A DNA stretch of 15,411 bases from UBA5499 sp002426275. GTDB taxonomy: Bacteria; Bacillota; DTU084. The notes beneath the pieces were generated by a model. It was not told the DNA's origin, did not search any database, and saw nothing but the letters and a program-made list of their open reading frames with translations. Positions within the stretch are counted from its first letter, which is position 1. Each line of letters starts with the position of its first letter. Below, in pieces: positions 1 through 6,700 of this stretch. The translations under genes and the position numbers were made by a program. The stretch covers positions 1-15,411 of the forward strand of contig CALASN010000109.1 of assembly GCA_937888735.1 (NCBI GenBank). Direction: 5' to 3'.

Positions 1-136
1 AGCGGAGAAGCTTTCATAAACAATGCTTTACCAAAAAACGCATAGAGCCTACTTGTAAGCTGCCGAGTACCTTCAAACTATATTTTTGGCAAAGCTTGCA
101 AAAAATGGAGAGGTTTTGTAAAACTAAACGCACGCG

Positions 137-153
137 CCTTCCCTATGGGAAGG
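137..153. other. 7-bp hairpin in upstream leader
   Basis: CCTTCCC and GGGAAGG flank a 3-nt loop. It sits just upstream of the terminator at 172-206. The stretch CCTCCTT at 159-165 could alternatively pair with AAGGAGG at 185-191 in the terminator loop and right arm, so the two structures might compete. No gene is visible in 1-170 on either strand, and the origin of the forward transcript is outside the window or unknown. Confidence 0.4.
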
Positions 154-171
154 GGTATCCTCCTTTGTAAG

Positions 172-206
172 AGTAAACGCACCCAAGGAGGTGCGTTTAC
201 TTTTTC
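172..206 (+). terminator. Rho-independent terminator
   Basis: A perfect 12-bp stem (172-183 with 190-201) closes a 6-nt loop and is followed by a run of T at 201-205. It would end a forward transcript entering from the left. On the reverse strand the same hairpin directly follows the 21-codon ORF at 210-275, but there it lacks a good T run. Confidence 0.8.
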
Positions 207-209
207 GAA

Positions 210-275
210 TCAGGCAATCATGTCTTCCTGGGAAAAATCTCTTGCATCACGGCTGCGATTTTGAGATAATTGCAT
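210..275 (-). CDS. Possible 21-residue small protein
   Basis: On the reverse strand an AGGAGG site (283-288) lies 7 nt before an ATG at 275-273. The frame reads MQLSQNRSRDARDFSQEDMI plus a final Ala, then TGA at 212-210. The peptide is very polar and charged, with no membrane segment and no cysteine. I do not recognise a family. The ideal ribosome binding site and the hairpin directly behind the stop are the only support; an ORF of this length can arise by chance. A CATACATTA sequence on the same strand (341-349) resembles the -10 of sporulation sigma factors E/K, but no convincing -35 is seen and it is far upstream. It is divergent from the flavoprotein gene. Confidence 0.4.
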   Translation of the reverse strand: MQLSQNRSRDARDFSQEDMIA

Positions 276-324
276 TGTGGTTCCTCCTATGGGCAAGACA
301 ACCTAGGAAGAATACAGGAAGAAA

Positions 325-426
325 ATGACCATTAAGACGGTAATGTATGCTTTGGTTTGTTGTGCTTTGTCTGTTTTTCAGTTCCGGAGCATCTTAAATA
401 CGATCACGCGGGAGGATCAGAGATGA
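325..426 (+). CDS. Possible 33-residue hydrophobic leader peptide
   Basis: This short ORF begins at ATG 325, with an AGGAAG element just before it, and ends in a TGA that overlaps the flavoprotein ATG at 423 as ATGA. That is a classic arrangement for translational coupling. The N-terminal half (MTIKTVMYALVCCALSVF) is hydrophobic with two adjacent cysteines, and the C-terminal half is polar (ITREDQR). The flavoprotein also has its own good ribosome binding site inside this ORF, so coupling is not required. No family is recognised. It may be a leader peptide or chance. Confidence 0.3.
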   Translation: MTIKTVMYALVCCALSVFQFRSILNTITREDQR

Positions 427-1124
427 AAATTACAGCGATTTACGCGACGCAGCGAAGAGCAAAATCCAGCACTTACAACATCGCCCAACGATTTATACGG
501 CAATTATCTGATCCAGATACCGAAGTAACAGAATTCTTTCTGCCTAAAAGCATGCCTAATTTCTGTAGAGGATGTTGGAATTGCTTTACCGATTTTAAAA
601 AGTGTCCGGATTATGGCTATTTGGAACCGATTATCGAAGCTATGCTGGAGGCGAACCTTTTGATATTCACAGCTCCCGTTTACGTCTATCACATTCCCGG
701 ACAGCTAAAGGCGTTTCTCGATCATTTCGGATATCAATGGATGGCTCATCAGCCGAGGAAGGAAATGTTTGGCAAGCAAGCGCTTTTAATCTCTACGGCC
801 GCGGGTGCGGGAACGAGATCTACCCTTAAGGATTTAAAAGATAGCATGACTTTCTGGGGAATCTCCCGGATCTATGCGTTCGGCAGGAATATCCACGCCA
901 GCGATTGGGATCTTGTGGACGAGAGAAAGAAATTGAAGCTTCAAAAGCAAATCGATAAGCTAGCGGAAAAGATCAAAGCGGAGAGCCGGAATGTAAGACC
1001 TTCGTTAAAGATTAAAGCCTTGTTTTACGCTATGAGATTTATGCATAAAAAGTTGAAGTTTAATCCTGCGGATGTACGGTACTGGGAAACGCAGGGATGG
1101 TTTGAAAAAGAAAGACCGTGGTAA
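423..1124 (+). CDS. NAD(P)H-dependent FMN reductase-like flavoprotein with four-cysteine motif
   Basis: The 233-residue product has a flavodoxin-like fold. It opens with a beta strand and phosphate-loop region (MKITAIYATQRRAKSSTYN) and has the TAPVY segment at about 83-87 followed by GQLKAFLDH, typical of FMN-binding NADPH-dependent reductases. Cysteines at about 48, 51, 54 and 61 (CRGCWNC then KKC) match the cysteine pattern of iron-sulfur flavoproteins of the Isf type, so it may carry a [4Fe-4S] cluster as well as FMN and move electrons in the cytoplasm. The start at 423 was chosen over 357 because GGAGG at 411-415 lies 7 nt upstream. The C-terminal 60 residues are lysine/arginine rich. Substrate unknown. 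No promoter or terminator is obvious; tilS follows after 121 nt. Confidence 0.82.
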   Translation: MKITAIYATQRRAKSSTYNIAQRFIRQLSDPDTEVTEFFLPKSMPNFCRGCWNCFTDFKKCPDYGYLEPIIEAMLEANLLIFTAPVYVYHIPGQLKAFLDHFGYQWMAHQPRKEMFGKQALLISTAAGAGTRSTLKDLKDSMTFWGISRIYAFGRNIHASDWDLVDERKKLKLQKQIDKLAEKIKAESRNVRPSLKIKALFYAMRFMHKKLKFNPADVRYWETQGWFEKERPW

Positions 1125-1245
1125 GGTAGCTTGCGGTAGAGATTCCGCTTTGTTTTGCAGCGCAGGCTTGCCCGTTTGCTTGACGTGCCAAATTAATTGT
1201 CGCCGAAAGGAACAGGATTTGACCGTTGGGGGAAGAAGATAAATT

Positions 1246-2655
1246 ATGAGAGACCCCGGAAGAGGAGTGGATTGGTTGGATCTGTTGCCTCAAGTGCAGA
1301 AAACAATTGCCCGCTGGCAGCTTTTGGCAGCCGGAGACTCGCTTTTGATAGCCGTGTCAGGCGGCCCCGATTCTGTGGCGCTGCTGCATTTGCTTTGGCG
1401 GCTGCGTCATCAGTTCAAGCTCCAGCTGGTTGTGGCGCATTTGAACCATGGTCTCAGGGGCGACTTGGCAGATGAAGATCAGACATACGTGCGGCAGCTG
1501 GCAGGGCAACTGGGATTGCCTTTTTTTACCGAAACGCGGGACGTGGCCGCCATCGCCAGAGAAAGCAAGCTGTCTGTGGAGGAAGCCGGCAGATTTGCCC
1601 GCTATGGCTTTTTCGCCAGGATCGGACAGCAGCTGGGAATAAGCAAAGTAGCTGTGGGCCATAATGCGGACGATCAGGCGGAAACCATCTTGATGCGGCT
1701 GCTCCGGGGAGCGGGCAGGCGCGGCTTGAGCGGCATAGCCCCGCTTGCGCGGCACGATGGACTTAAGATTGTGCGTCCCCTTTTTGAATGCACCAGAGAG
1801 CAGATTGAAGCTTATTGCCTTTGGGCTGGACTCTCGCCGAGGCTTGACGCCACAAACAATGAGCTGCTTTATTTTCGCAGCCGCGTTCGTCACCGGTATC
1901 TGCCGCTTTTAGAAGCTGAAAACCCGGCTCTGCGCCGGCAGTTGGTTCAGAACGCTCAGATTCTGCGCAGCGAGGATGAATATCTGGAGCAAATTGCCGG
2001 CGAAATCTCTCGGGACTGGCCGGAAGGAGAAATTCCGCTCTCCGCGTTTGGCGAACACATAGCCTTGGTGCGCAGGGCAACGCGGATGGCCGTCTGCCGC
2101 TGGTTTGGTCAAGTCTGGAGTTTCGCTCATATTGAGCAAATCCTGTCCTTAGCCGGGCAAGAGGCGGGGCGAACCGTCAGCCTTCCTGGCGGCAGACAGG
2201 CCGTGCGCGGGCAAGAGACCATCAAGATCGGCTATCCGCGATGGAGGCCGGTTTGCCGCCGTTACGTTTTGCACTGGCCGGGTTCTGTGTGGATTCCGGA
2301 GTGGGATTTGAAGCTGACCCTTTGGCAGACCGCCGAATATCATCCCGGACCAGGCCGAGAGTATTTCTTGGCCCGGGAGTTGACGCCGCCTTTGCTCTTG
2401 CGCACCAGGCAAACAGGGGACAGATTTCAGCCGCGGGGAGTGGGGGGCACCAAGAAGCTCAAGGATTGGTTTATAGATGCCAAGCTTCCCCGGGACGAGA
2501 GAGAGAGAATTCCGCTTTTGACGGACGGCGAAGGAATCCTTTGGGTGGTGGGGAAAAGACGCGCCAGCAGGGCCTTGCCGCGAGACGGAGAGCAATTGCT
2601 TGCCGTCAGGCTGGAAAACGAGGAGCAGACAGATGCTGATTTTTCGCAAAGATAA
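1246..2655 (+). CDS. tilS: tRNA(Ile)-lysidine synthase
   Basis: TilS modifies C34 of the CAU-anticodon tRNA-Ile to lysidine using ATP and lysine, so that it reads AUA codons. The PP-loop ATPase motif SGGPDS is at residues 38-43, followed by HLNHGLRG and GHNADDQAET, both TilS hallmarks. The C-terminal substrate-binding domain is present (TGDRFQPRG, then KLKDWFIDAKLPRDER). At 469 residues it has the usual full length. The ATG at 1246 is preceded only by a distant GGGGGA. A TTG at 1276 has GAGGAG (1262-1267) 8 nt upstream and would put SGGPDS at residue 28, nearer to known family members, so 1276 may be the true start. The last 23 nt overlap the AraC-type gene. The usual Bacillota neighbours (spoIIE, hpt, ftsH) are absent. 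Confidence 0.95.
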   Translation: MRDPGRGVDWLDLLPQVQKTIARWQLLAAGDSLLIAVSGGPDSVALLHLLWRLRHQFKLQLVVAHLNHGLRGDLADEDQTYVRQLAGQLGLPFFTETRDVAAIARESKLSVEEAGRFARYGFFARIGQQLGISKVAVGHNADDQAETILMRLLRGAGRRGLSGIAPLARHDGLKIVRPLFECTREQIEAYCLWAGLSPRLDATNNELLYFRSRVRHRYLPLLEAENPALRRQLVQNAQILRSEDEYLEQIAGEISRDWPEGEIPLSAFGEHIALVRRATRMAVCRWFGQVWSFAHIEQILSLAGQEAGRTVSLPGGRQAVRGQETIKIGYPRWRPVCRRYVLHWPGSVWIPEWDLKLTLWQTAEYHPGPGREYFLARELTPPLLLRTRQTGDRFQPRGVGGTKKLKDWFIDAKLPRDERERIPLLTDGEGILWVVGKRRASRALPRDGEQLLAVRLENEEQTDADFSQR

Positions 2656-3514
2656 GCTCATCGGCAGCCAAGAGGGAATTTGCCTGCAGAAATATACCAC
2701 CTCTGATCCGGTAGGCGAACATCTGCACGAGTTCATCGAACTGGTTTATATTTGGGAAGGCGCCGGAGAGCATACCATTTCCGGCCGCACTTACGCTGTG
2801 CAGCGGGGTGACATGTTGTTTTTCAATTTGGGCGATACTCATTCCTTCCGTCCTCATGAGGTGATGGGAATCTATAATTGTCTGTTCACTCCGGAATTCT
2901 TCGGCGCGGAGCTGCTCAAAGGGCACAACGCCCTAGATATTCTCACCTTAACCGCGTTTCGTGATTTCCAAGGGCGCGAGCTTCCCTTTTTGCCGAAAGT
3001 GACGTTTAAGGGAAGAGAGCTGGTGCGAGTAGAAGGGCTCTTGGAGAACATGTACGCCGAGTTTGTCCACAAAGAAAGCGGGTATAGGCAAGCGCTGGAG
3101 GGTTTGGTGACCGCCTTGGTAATTAAGTTGTTCCGCGAATTTCAGGCCAGCGCCGGCCGGAACATTTACCAGGTCATGGACAGTTTCAGCGCCGAAATTT
3201 TGGAATATCTGGAGAAGAATTACAATAAGAAGATCACGCTTGCGGAGCTTGCCCGGCAGAACTGCTATAATCCTTCTTATTTCAGCCAATTGTTCAAAGA
3301 GTGTTTTGGCAAATCATTCACCGCTTATTTGCAAGACTTACGGGTTACCAAATCTTTGGAGCTTCTCACAGGCGATCTCAGCGTGGAACAGGTGAGTCTG
3401 GCTGTGGGCTACGGAGATAAAAAACAGTTTTACAAAGCGTTTCGCAAGCGTATGGGTCTGACGCCGGGCGCCTATAGACAGCGGATCATGAGAAAACCCA
3501 CAAAAAACAACTGA
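2633..3514 (+). CDS. AraC/XylS-family transcriptional regulator
   Basis: This 293-residue regulator has an N-terminal cupin-like sensor (HLHEFIELVYIWEG, then RGDMLFF and GDTHSF, about residues 28-75). The C-terminus holds two helix-turn-helix motifs (ITLAELARQNCYNPSYFSQL, then LSVEQVSLAVGYGDKKQFYK) and the family signature F-K-G-SFTAYLQDLRVTKS. Such proteins bind a small ligand, often a sugar, and activate nearby genes. The start at 2633 has AGGAG at 2621-2625 with 7 nt spacing and lies inside the end of tilS, so its translation may be coupled to tilS. The next gene, an ADP-ribosylglycohydrolase homologue, has its own promoter with repeated GGAC/GTCC half-sites and is the natural target candidate; this is inference. 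The ligand is unknown. Confidence 0.9.
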   Translation: MLIFRKDKLIGSQEGICLQKYTTSDPVGEHLHEFIELVYIWEGAGEHTISGRTYAVQRGDMLFFNLGDTHSFRPHEVMGIYNCLFTPEFFGAELLKGHNALDILTLTAFRDFQGRELPFLPKVTFKGRELVRVEGLLENMYAEFVHKESGYRQALEGLVTALVIKLFREFQASAGRNIYQVMDSFSAEILEYLEKNYNKKITLAELARQNCYNPSYFSQLFKECFGKSFTAYLQDLRVTKSLELLTGDLSVEQVSLAVGYGDKKQFYKAFRKRMGLTPGAYRQRIMRKPTKNN

Positions 3515-3521
3515 AAAGCCA

Positions 3522-3550
3522 CTGATTAAGCGTCCAGTCCGGACTATAAT
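3522..3550 (+). promoter_or_regulatory. Promoter of the ADP-ribosylglycohydrolase-family gene
   Basis: CTGATT at 3522-3527 and a perfect TATAAT at 3545-3550 are separated by 17 nt. The weak -35 is what one expects of an activator-dependent promoter. The -10 is framed by an inverted GGAC (3541-3544) and GTCC (3551-3554), next to the palindrome AGTCCGGACT at 3536-3545. The promoter lies inside the terminator hairpin of the upstream regulator gene. Confidence 0.6.
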
Positions 3551-3569
3551 GTCCTTGGGACGCTTTTTT
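3528..3569 (+). terminator. Terminator hairpin behind the AraC-type gene
   Basis: The stem AAGCGTCC (3528-3535) pairs with GGACGCTT (3558-3565), and the T run extends to 3569. The loop is unusually large at 22 nt and contains the -10 of the next gene plus a 10-nt palindrome that could form its own small stem. Confidence 0.65.
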
Positions 3570-3605
3570 CATTGTCCCGACAATAAACGAGCGGGAGGGA
3601 TACAA

Positions 3606-5123
3606 ATGCAGCTAAGTTTTGCAGAGTATCGGCAGAAAGTTTTGGGTTGCTGGCTGGGGAAGAACATTGGCGGCACATTGGGCGAGCCCTTTGAAGGGAA
3701 AAGGCAGCTCAATGAGCTCAAATTTTATGTTCAGGATTTGAAAGGGAATCCGCCGCCTAACGATGACTTGGATCTGCAGTTGGTCTGGTTGTGCGCAGCT
3801 GAAAAATATGGCCGCCGGCTCGACGCGAAAATTTTGGCTGAATATTGGCTGTCATACATTGTGCCCCATTGGTCCGAGTATGGCACGGGCAAAGCTAACC
3901 TGCGGCAAGGCATCGTTCCGCCTCTTTCCGGGCACCTGCATAATCCCTATAAAGACAGCTGCGGCTGCTTCATTCGCTCAGAGCTGTGGGCCTGCCTTGC
4001 TCCCGGACATCCGGAAATAGCGGTGCGATACGCGTACCAGGACGCCATCGTCGATCACGCCCATGAGGGGCTGTACGGAGAGATCTTCTGCGCTGCCATG
4101 CAAAGCGCCGCCTTCGTGGAGAGCGATCCAGACCGGCTCATTGAGATCGGGCTTTCTTATCTGCCGGCGGACTGTGGTGTTGCCCGGGGAGTTAACGCGG
4201 CCCGGGGAGCATATCGCAAAGGCTTGAGCTGGCAAGAAGCCAGGCGCGCTGTGCTCACAGAAGTGCCGGGGACTTTTGGCGTGCAAGGGACAAGTCCGGA
4301 TAAACTGCCGAAAGATATTCCTGTGGGCAAGCGCGGTTACGATGCTCCAAGCAATATTGGCATTGTGATCATCGGTTGGCTTTACGGGGGAGGAGATTTT
4401 GGCGGAAGTCTTTGCACTGCCGTCAATTGCGGGGAGGATACGGACTGCACGGCCGCCACATTGGGAGCTTTGCTTGGGATTATAGCCGGCGCGGACAACA
4501 TTCCCCAGGACTGGAAAGAACCAATTGGCGAGCGAATTAATACTTGGTGCATTGATCGCACCTGCAATTGGAAGCTGCCCATCCCGCAGACCGCCTCTCA
4601 GCTCACGGAGCGGATTTTGCGTCTGGCGCCTCAGTTTTTGGATACTTATTGCGACCTCTTGAGTCCCCAGCCGGGTTATGTCATTGAGACTGTGGAGAGG
4701 GAGGAATTGGCTAACCGACAGAGGACTTTGAATTATTGGACCACAAGCGATTTTCGTTCTGAGCTAGGCCAAAGCCCCTTCGCCGTCAGTTATGACTTTG
4801 TGCTCTACAGCGCGCTTTTGGACTACGGGCAGGACCCGCTGGTAGAAGAGGGAGCGCCGCGGACTTTTCGCCTCACTTTCAACAATCAGGTTGGACAGCA
4901 GCAATGGCTGCGCATCAAGTGGCACCTGCCGGCAGGCTGGCATCTGGATCCCGGACCTGTACGCTCCGTCTTTTTGGACCATACCAATATGGGACCTACC
5001 ACAGTGGACTTTACGCTCACGCCAGAGCTTTTGGAGCAGGATCGCTATGATCTGTTCATTGAGCTAACATCGCAGGGCAGGCCCACCAAGGGCTTGATTC
5101 CGATCGTTTTATTGCACGGCTAG
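3606..5123 (+). CDS. ADP-ribosylglycohydrolase-family protein with C-terminal beta domain
   Basis: The 505-residue protein carries the ADP-ribosylglycohydrolase fold in residues 1-360 or so. Family metal-binding motifs are visible: NDDLD at about 52-56, DHAHEG at about 150-155, and GEDTD at about 276-280 followed by CTAATLGALLG. These acidic residues coordinate the two magnesium ions that activate water for cleavage of N-glycosidic bonds of ADP-ribosyl or related nucleoside groups. The last ~140 residues look beta-rich and form an extra domain absent from minimal family members. The start at 3606 is chosen for GGGAGGGA at 3594-3601; the upstream in-frame extension overlaps the terminator. No signal peptide is seen, so it is probably cytoplasmic. 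Many long bacterial members have no proven substrate, so ADP-ribose removal is not assured. It probably forms a unit controlled by the adjacent AraC-type protein. Confidence 0.85.
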   Translation: MQLSFAEYRQKVLGCWLGKNIGGTLGEPFEGKRQLNELKFYVQDLKGNPPPNDDLDLQLVWLCAAEKYGRRLDAKILAEYWLSYIVPHWSEYGTGKANLRQGIVPPLSGHLHNPYKDSCGCFIRSELWACLAPGHPEIAVRYAYQDAIVDHAHEGLYGEIFCAAMQSAAFVESDPDRLIEIGLSYLPADCGVARGVNAARGAYRKGLSWQEARRAVLTEVPGTFGVQGTSPDKLPKDIPVGKRGYDAPSNIGIVIIGWLYGGGDFGGSLCTAVNCGEDTDCTAATLGALLGIIAGADNIPQDWKEPIGERINTWCIDRTCNWKLPIPQTASQLTERILRLAPQFLDTYCDLLSPQPGYVIETVEREELANRQRTLNYWTTSDFRSELGQSPFAVSYDFVLYSALLDYGQDPLVEEGAPRTFRLTFNNQVGQQQWLRIKWHLPAGWHLDPGPVRSVFLDHTNMGPTTVDFTLTPELLEQDRYDLFIELTSQGRPTKGLIPIVLLHG

Positions 5124-5248
5124 AGATAAATAGATTTTACAGTTCCTTCCGGCAGCGGCCTGCGGGGCTAAAGAATCGAGCAGAGCAGCAAGATGGAGAT
5201 AATCGGCCAAATTCGGATTAAAGGCTGCATAACTCTCCCCAAGGCCGC

Positions 5249-5277
5249 TTGAATTTACGCTTGTTTTTTGTTATAAT
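5249..5277 (+). promoter_or_regulatory. Sigma-A promoter of the tRNA-Asn gene
   Basis: TTGAAT (5249-5254) and TATAAT (5272-5277) are 17 nt apart, about 50 nt before the tRNA. The transcribed leader contains an 8-bp hairpin formed by ATCCCTGC and GCGGGGAT (about 5297-5321). Nothing gene-like was found in 5124-5248. Confidence 0.85.
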
Positions 5278-5329
5278 CATTTCAGCGTTTGGGCAGATCC
5301 CTGCGGGTTCGCTGCGGGGATGAGTGTAT

Positions 5330-5404
5330 TCCTCGATAGCTCAATGGTAGAGCACCCGGCTGTTAACCGGGTGGTTGCTGGTTCGAGTCCAGCTCGGGGA
5401 GCCA
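5330..5404 (+). tRNA. tRNA-Asn (anticodon GTT)
   Basis: A complete cloverleaf is present. The acceptor stem is TCCTCGA (5330-5336) with TCGGGGA (5394-5400), the D arm reads GCTCAATGGTAGAGC, and the anticodon stem CCCGG/CCGGG encloses the loop CTGTTAA with GTT at 5362-5364. The T arm is GCTGGTTCGAGTCCAGC, the discriminator is G, and the CCA end is encoded at 5402-5404. It has its own promoter and terminator, so it is a single-gene tRNA unit. Confidence 0.97.
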
Positions 5405-5413
5405 GAATTTTGC

Positions 5414-5444
5414 AGTCGCTTTCGCGAAGAAAGCGGCTTTTTTT
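5414..5444 (+). terminator. Terminator of the tRNA-Asn unit
   Basis: A 10-bp stem (5414-5423 with 5429-5438, one G-T pair) has a 5-nt loop and is followed by T at 5438-5444. The next promoter's -35 begins only 2 nt after the T run. Confidence 0.9.
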
Positions 5445-5445
5445 C

Positions 5446-5474
5446 TTGACAACGATAACCAGTTTAGGTAGAAT
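5446..5474 (+). promoter_or_regulatory. Sigma-A promoter of rplM-rpsI
   Basis: A perfect TTGACA (5446-5451) and TAGAAT (5469-5474) are 17 nt apart. Transcription should start near 5481, giving a leader of about 80 nt before rplM. Confidence 0.9.
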
Positions 5475-5480
5475 AGGAAT

Positions 5481-5553
5481 GTATGTTGTGAAGATACCTG
5501 CTTGCTCCCAGAGCCCCGGGCGGCCGGTAGGTGGATTCGCCACCAATTAGGGA
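5481..5553 (+). promoter_or_regulatory. Putative L13 autoregulatory mRNA leader
   Basis: The untranslated leader is GC-rich and structured. ACCTGC near 5496-5501 can pair with the region around GTAGGT (about 5527-5532), and GGTGG/CCACC (5530-5534 with 5540-5544) forms a hairpin just before the ribosome binding site. These two pairings compete around 5530. Structured L13 leaders that bind the L13 protein and limit its own synthesis are known in Bacillota; I cannot match the family consensus by eye, so the assignment rests on position and foldability. Confidence 0.45.
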
Positions 5554-5562
5554 GGGAAAATC

Positions 5563-5997
5563 TTGAAGACGACTTACATGGCCAAGCCTCAGGAAGTTAG
5601 GCACGCATGGTATGTTATTGATGCCCAAGGCCAGGTTCTGGGTCGCATGGCTTCGCGGATCGCAATGGTCCTCAGCGGCAAACATAAGCCAATCTACACT
5701 CCTGGTGTAGATACAGGAGATTACGTTATCGTCATCAACGCGGACAAAGTACAAGTGACAGGCAAGAAAAGCGAGAAGAAGATTTATTATCGTCATTCCC
5801 TTTATCCAGGGGGACTGAGATCAGAAACGTTTTCTCAGCTTCTGGCAAGAAAACCGGAGCGGATTATCGAGCTTGCTGTGAAGCGCATGTTGCCGCAAAA
5901 CCGTTTGGGACGGAAGCTGTTTACCAAATTGAAAGTCTATAGCGGCTCGGAACATCCCCATCAGGCACAGAATCCTCAGCCGCTGGCATTAGATTAG
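5563..5997 (+). CDS. rplM: 50S ribosomal protein L13
   Basis: The 144-residue protein is clear L13 of normal length: MKTTYMAKPQEV at the start, WYVIDAQGQVLGRMASRIA, the GKHKP segment, VDTGDYVIVINADKV, and the conserved KRMLPQNRLGRKLFTKLKVY-type C-terminal block. L13 is an early-assembling protein of the large subunit. The start codon is TTG at 5563 with GGAGGG at 5551-5556. It shares an operon with rpsI, 18 nt downstream, as in most bacteria. Confidence 0.98.
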   Translation: MKTTYMAKPQEVRHAWYVIDAQGQVLGRMASRIAMVLSGKHKPIYTPGVDTGDYVIVINADKVQVTGKKSEKKIYYRHSLYPGGLRSETFSQLLARKPERIIELAVKRMLPQNRLGRKLFTKLKVYSGSEHPHQAQNPQPLALD

Positions 5998-6015
5998 GGA
6001 AGGAGGCGGAAGTAG

Positions 6016-6408
6016 ATGGCACAGACACAATATCTAGGAACCGGACGACGTAAATGTGCGGTGGCCCGTGTACGCCTTGTTCCCGGCAAAGGCGAGATCA
6101 CAGTCAACGGCAAGGAAGTGGGAGAATACTTCAAACGCGGGGTGCTGGAGATGTTGGTGCGCCAGCCTCTGGAAGTAACAGGCACCGGAGGCCGTTATGA
6201 TGTGGTGGTTAATGTCTTCGGCGGCGGCGTCAGCGGTCAGGCGGGCGCTGTCCGACACGGAATCGCCAGAGCCCTTGTGTTGGCTGACGGCGAACTGCGC
6301 GGAGATTTAAAAAAGAACGGGTGCATCAGGCGCGACCCCAGAATGAAAGAACGCAGGAAGTACGGCTTAAAGAAAGCGCGTAAGGCGCCGCAGTTTTCAA
6401 AACGTTAA
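6016..6408 (+). CDS. rpsI: 30S ribosomal protein S9
   Basis: The 130-residue protein has all S9 marks: YLGTGRRKCAVARVRLVPG at the N-terminus, a central GGGVSGQAGAVRHGIARAL block, and the basic tail RRDPRMKERRKYGLKKARKA ending in SKR, which reaches the P-site tRNA in the ribosome. AGGAGG at 6001-6006 is 9 nt before the ATG. It is the second gene of the rplM operon and is followed directly by a terminator. Confidence 0.98.
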   Translation: MAQTQYLGTGRRKCAVARVRLVPGKGEITVNGKEVGEYFKRGVLEMLVRQPLEVTGTGGRYDVVVNVFGGGVSGQAGAVRHGIARALVLADGELRGDLKKNGCIRRDPRMKERRKYGLKKARKAPQFSKR

Positions 6409-6413
6409 TCGCG

Positions 6414-6444
6414 AAAAGGGGGGACGGAAGTTCTCCCTTTTTTT
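6414..6444 (+). terminator. Terminator of the rplM-rpsI operon
   Basis: A continuous 12-bp stem (6414-6425 with 6430-6441, two G-T pairs) has a GGAA loop and continues into T to 6444. Confidence 0.9.
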
Positions 6445-6463
6445 CTGTCTGGAGGGATGAAGC

Positions 6464-6691
6464 TTGGCGGCGCTCATTATCATATTTTTTATTATTTTTC
6501 TTTGGATTATCTCGCTGCGGCACTCTTATAAAAAGCTTCAGCTGGGCCGTCCGCTGCAGGAAAAACCAAAGGTGCAATACAATCTGGCCGACGTTTGTCC
6601 CAAACGGAGGGGAGAGGCAGCTCTCTGCGGTTACTGTCCCCTCTTCGATCCCAACACAGGAGAATGCGCCCGCGGTCGCTGGCGCAGTTAG
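6464..6691 (+). CDS. Small membrane-anchored tetracysteine protein
   Basis: This 75-residue product starts at TTG 6464. GGAGGG (6451-6456) is 7 nt upstream, whereas the ATG at 6457 is in another frame that closes after 24 codons. Residues 1-17 form one hydrophobic helix (ALIIIFFIIFLWIISL), followed by a basic linker and a C-terminal domain with cysteines at 45, 55, 58 and 68. The spacing C-x9-C-x2-C-x9-C is symmetrical and looks like a zinc or iron-sulfur site. The positive linker after the helix favours a cytoplasmic metal domain. It lies 9 nt before queT, so the two are probably co-transcribed. I do not recognise the family. Confidence 0.7.
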   Translation: MAALIIIFFIIFLWIISLRHSYKKLQLGRPLQEKPKVQYNLADVCPKRRGEAALCGYCPLFDPNTGECARGRWRS

Positions 6692-6700
6692 GAGGCTTAG

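Noticed and set aside
1357..1893. Long reverse frame of 178 codons opposite tilS
   Set aside because: It is the antisense shadow of the tilS PP-loop region, with no ribosome binding site and no family resemblance.
2149..2736. Reverse frame of 195 codons over the tilS/araC junction
   Set aside because: It covers two certain genes on the other strand and its sequence is low in normal protein character.
5277..5546. Reverse frame of 89 codons across the tRNA and rplM leader
   Set aside because: It covers a certain tRNA and promoter; frames like this are common antisense artefacts of tRNA genes.
6409..6463. preQ1 riboswitch upstream of the queT unit
   Set aside because: The bases are fully explained by the rpsI terminator and ribosome binding site; no preQ1 aptamer sequence is visible.
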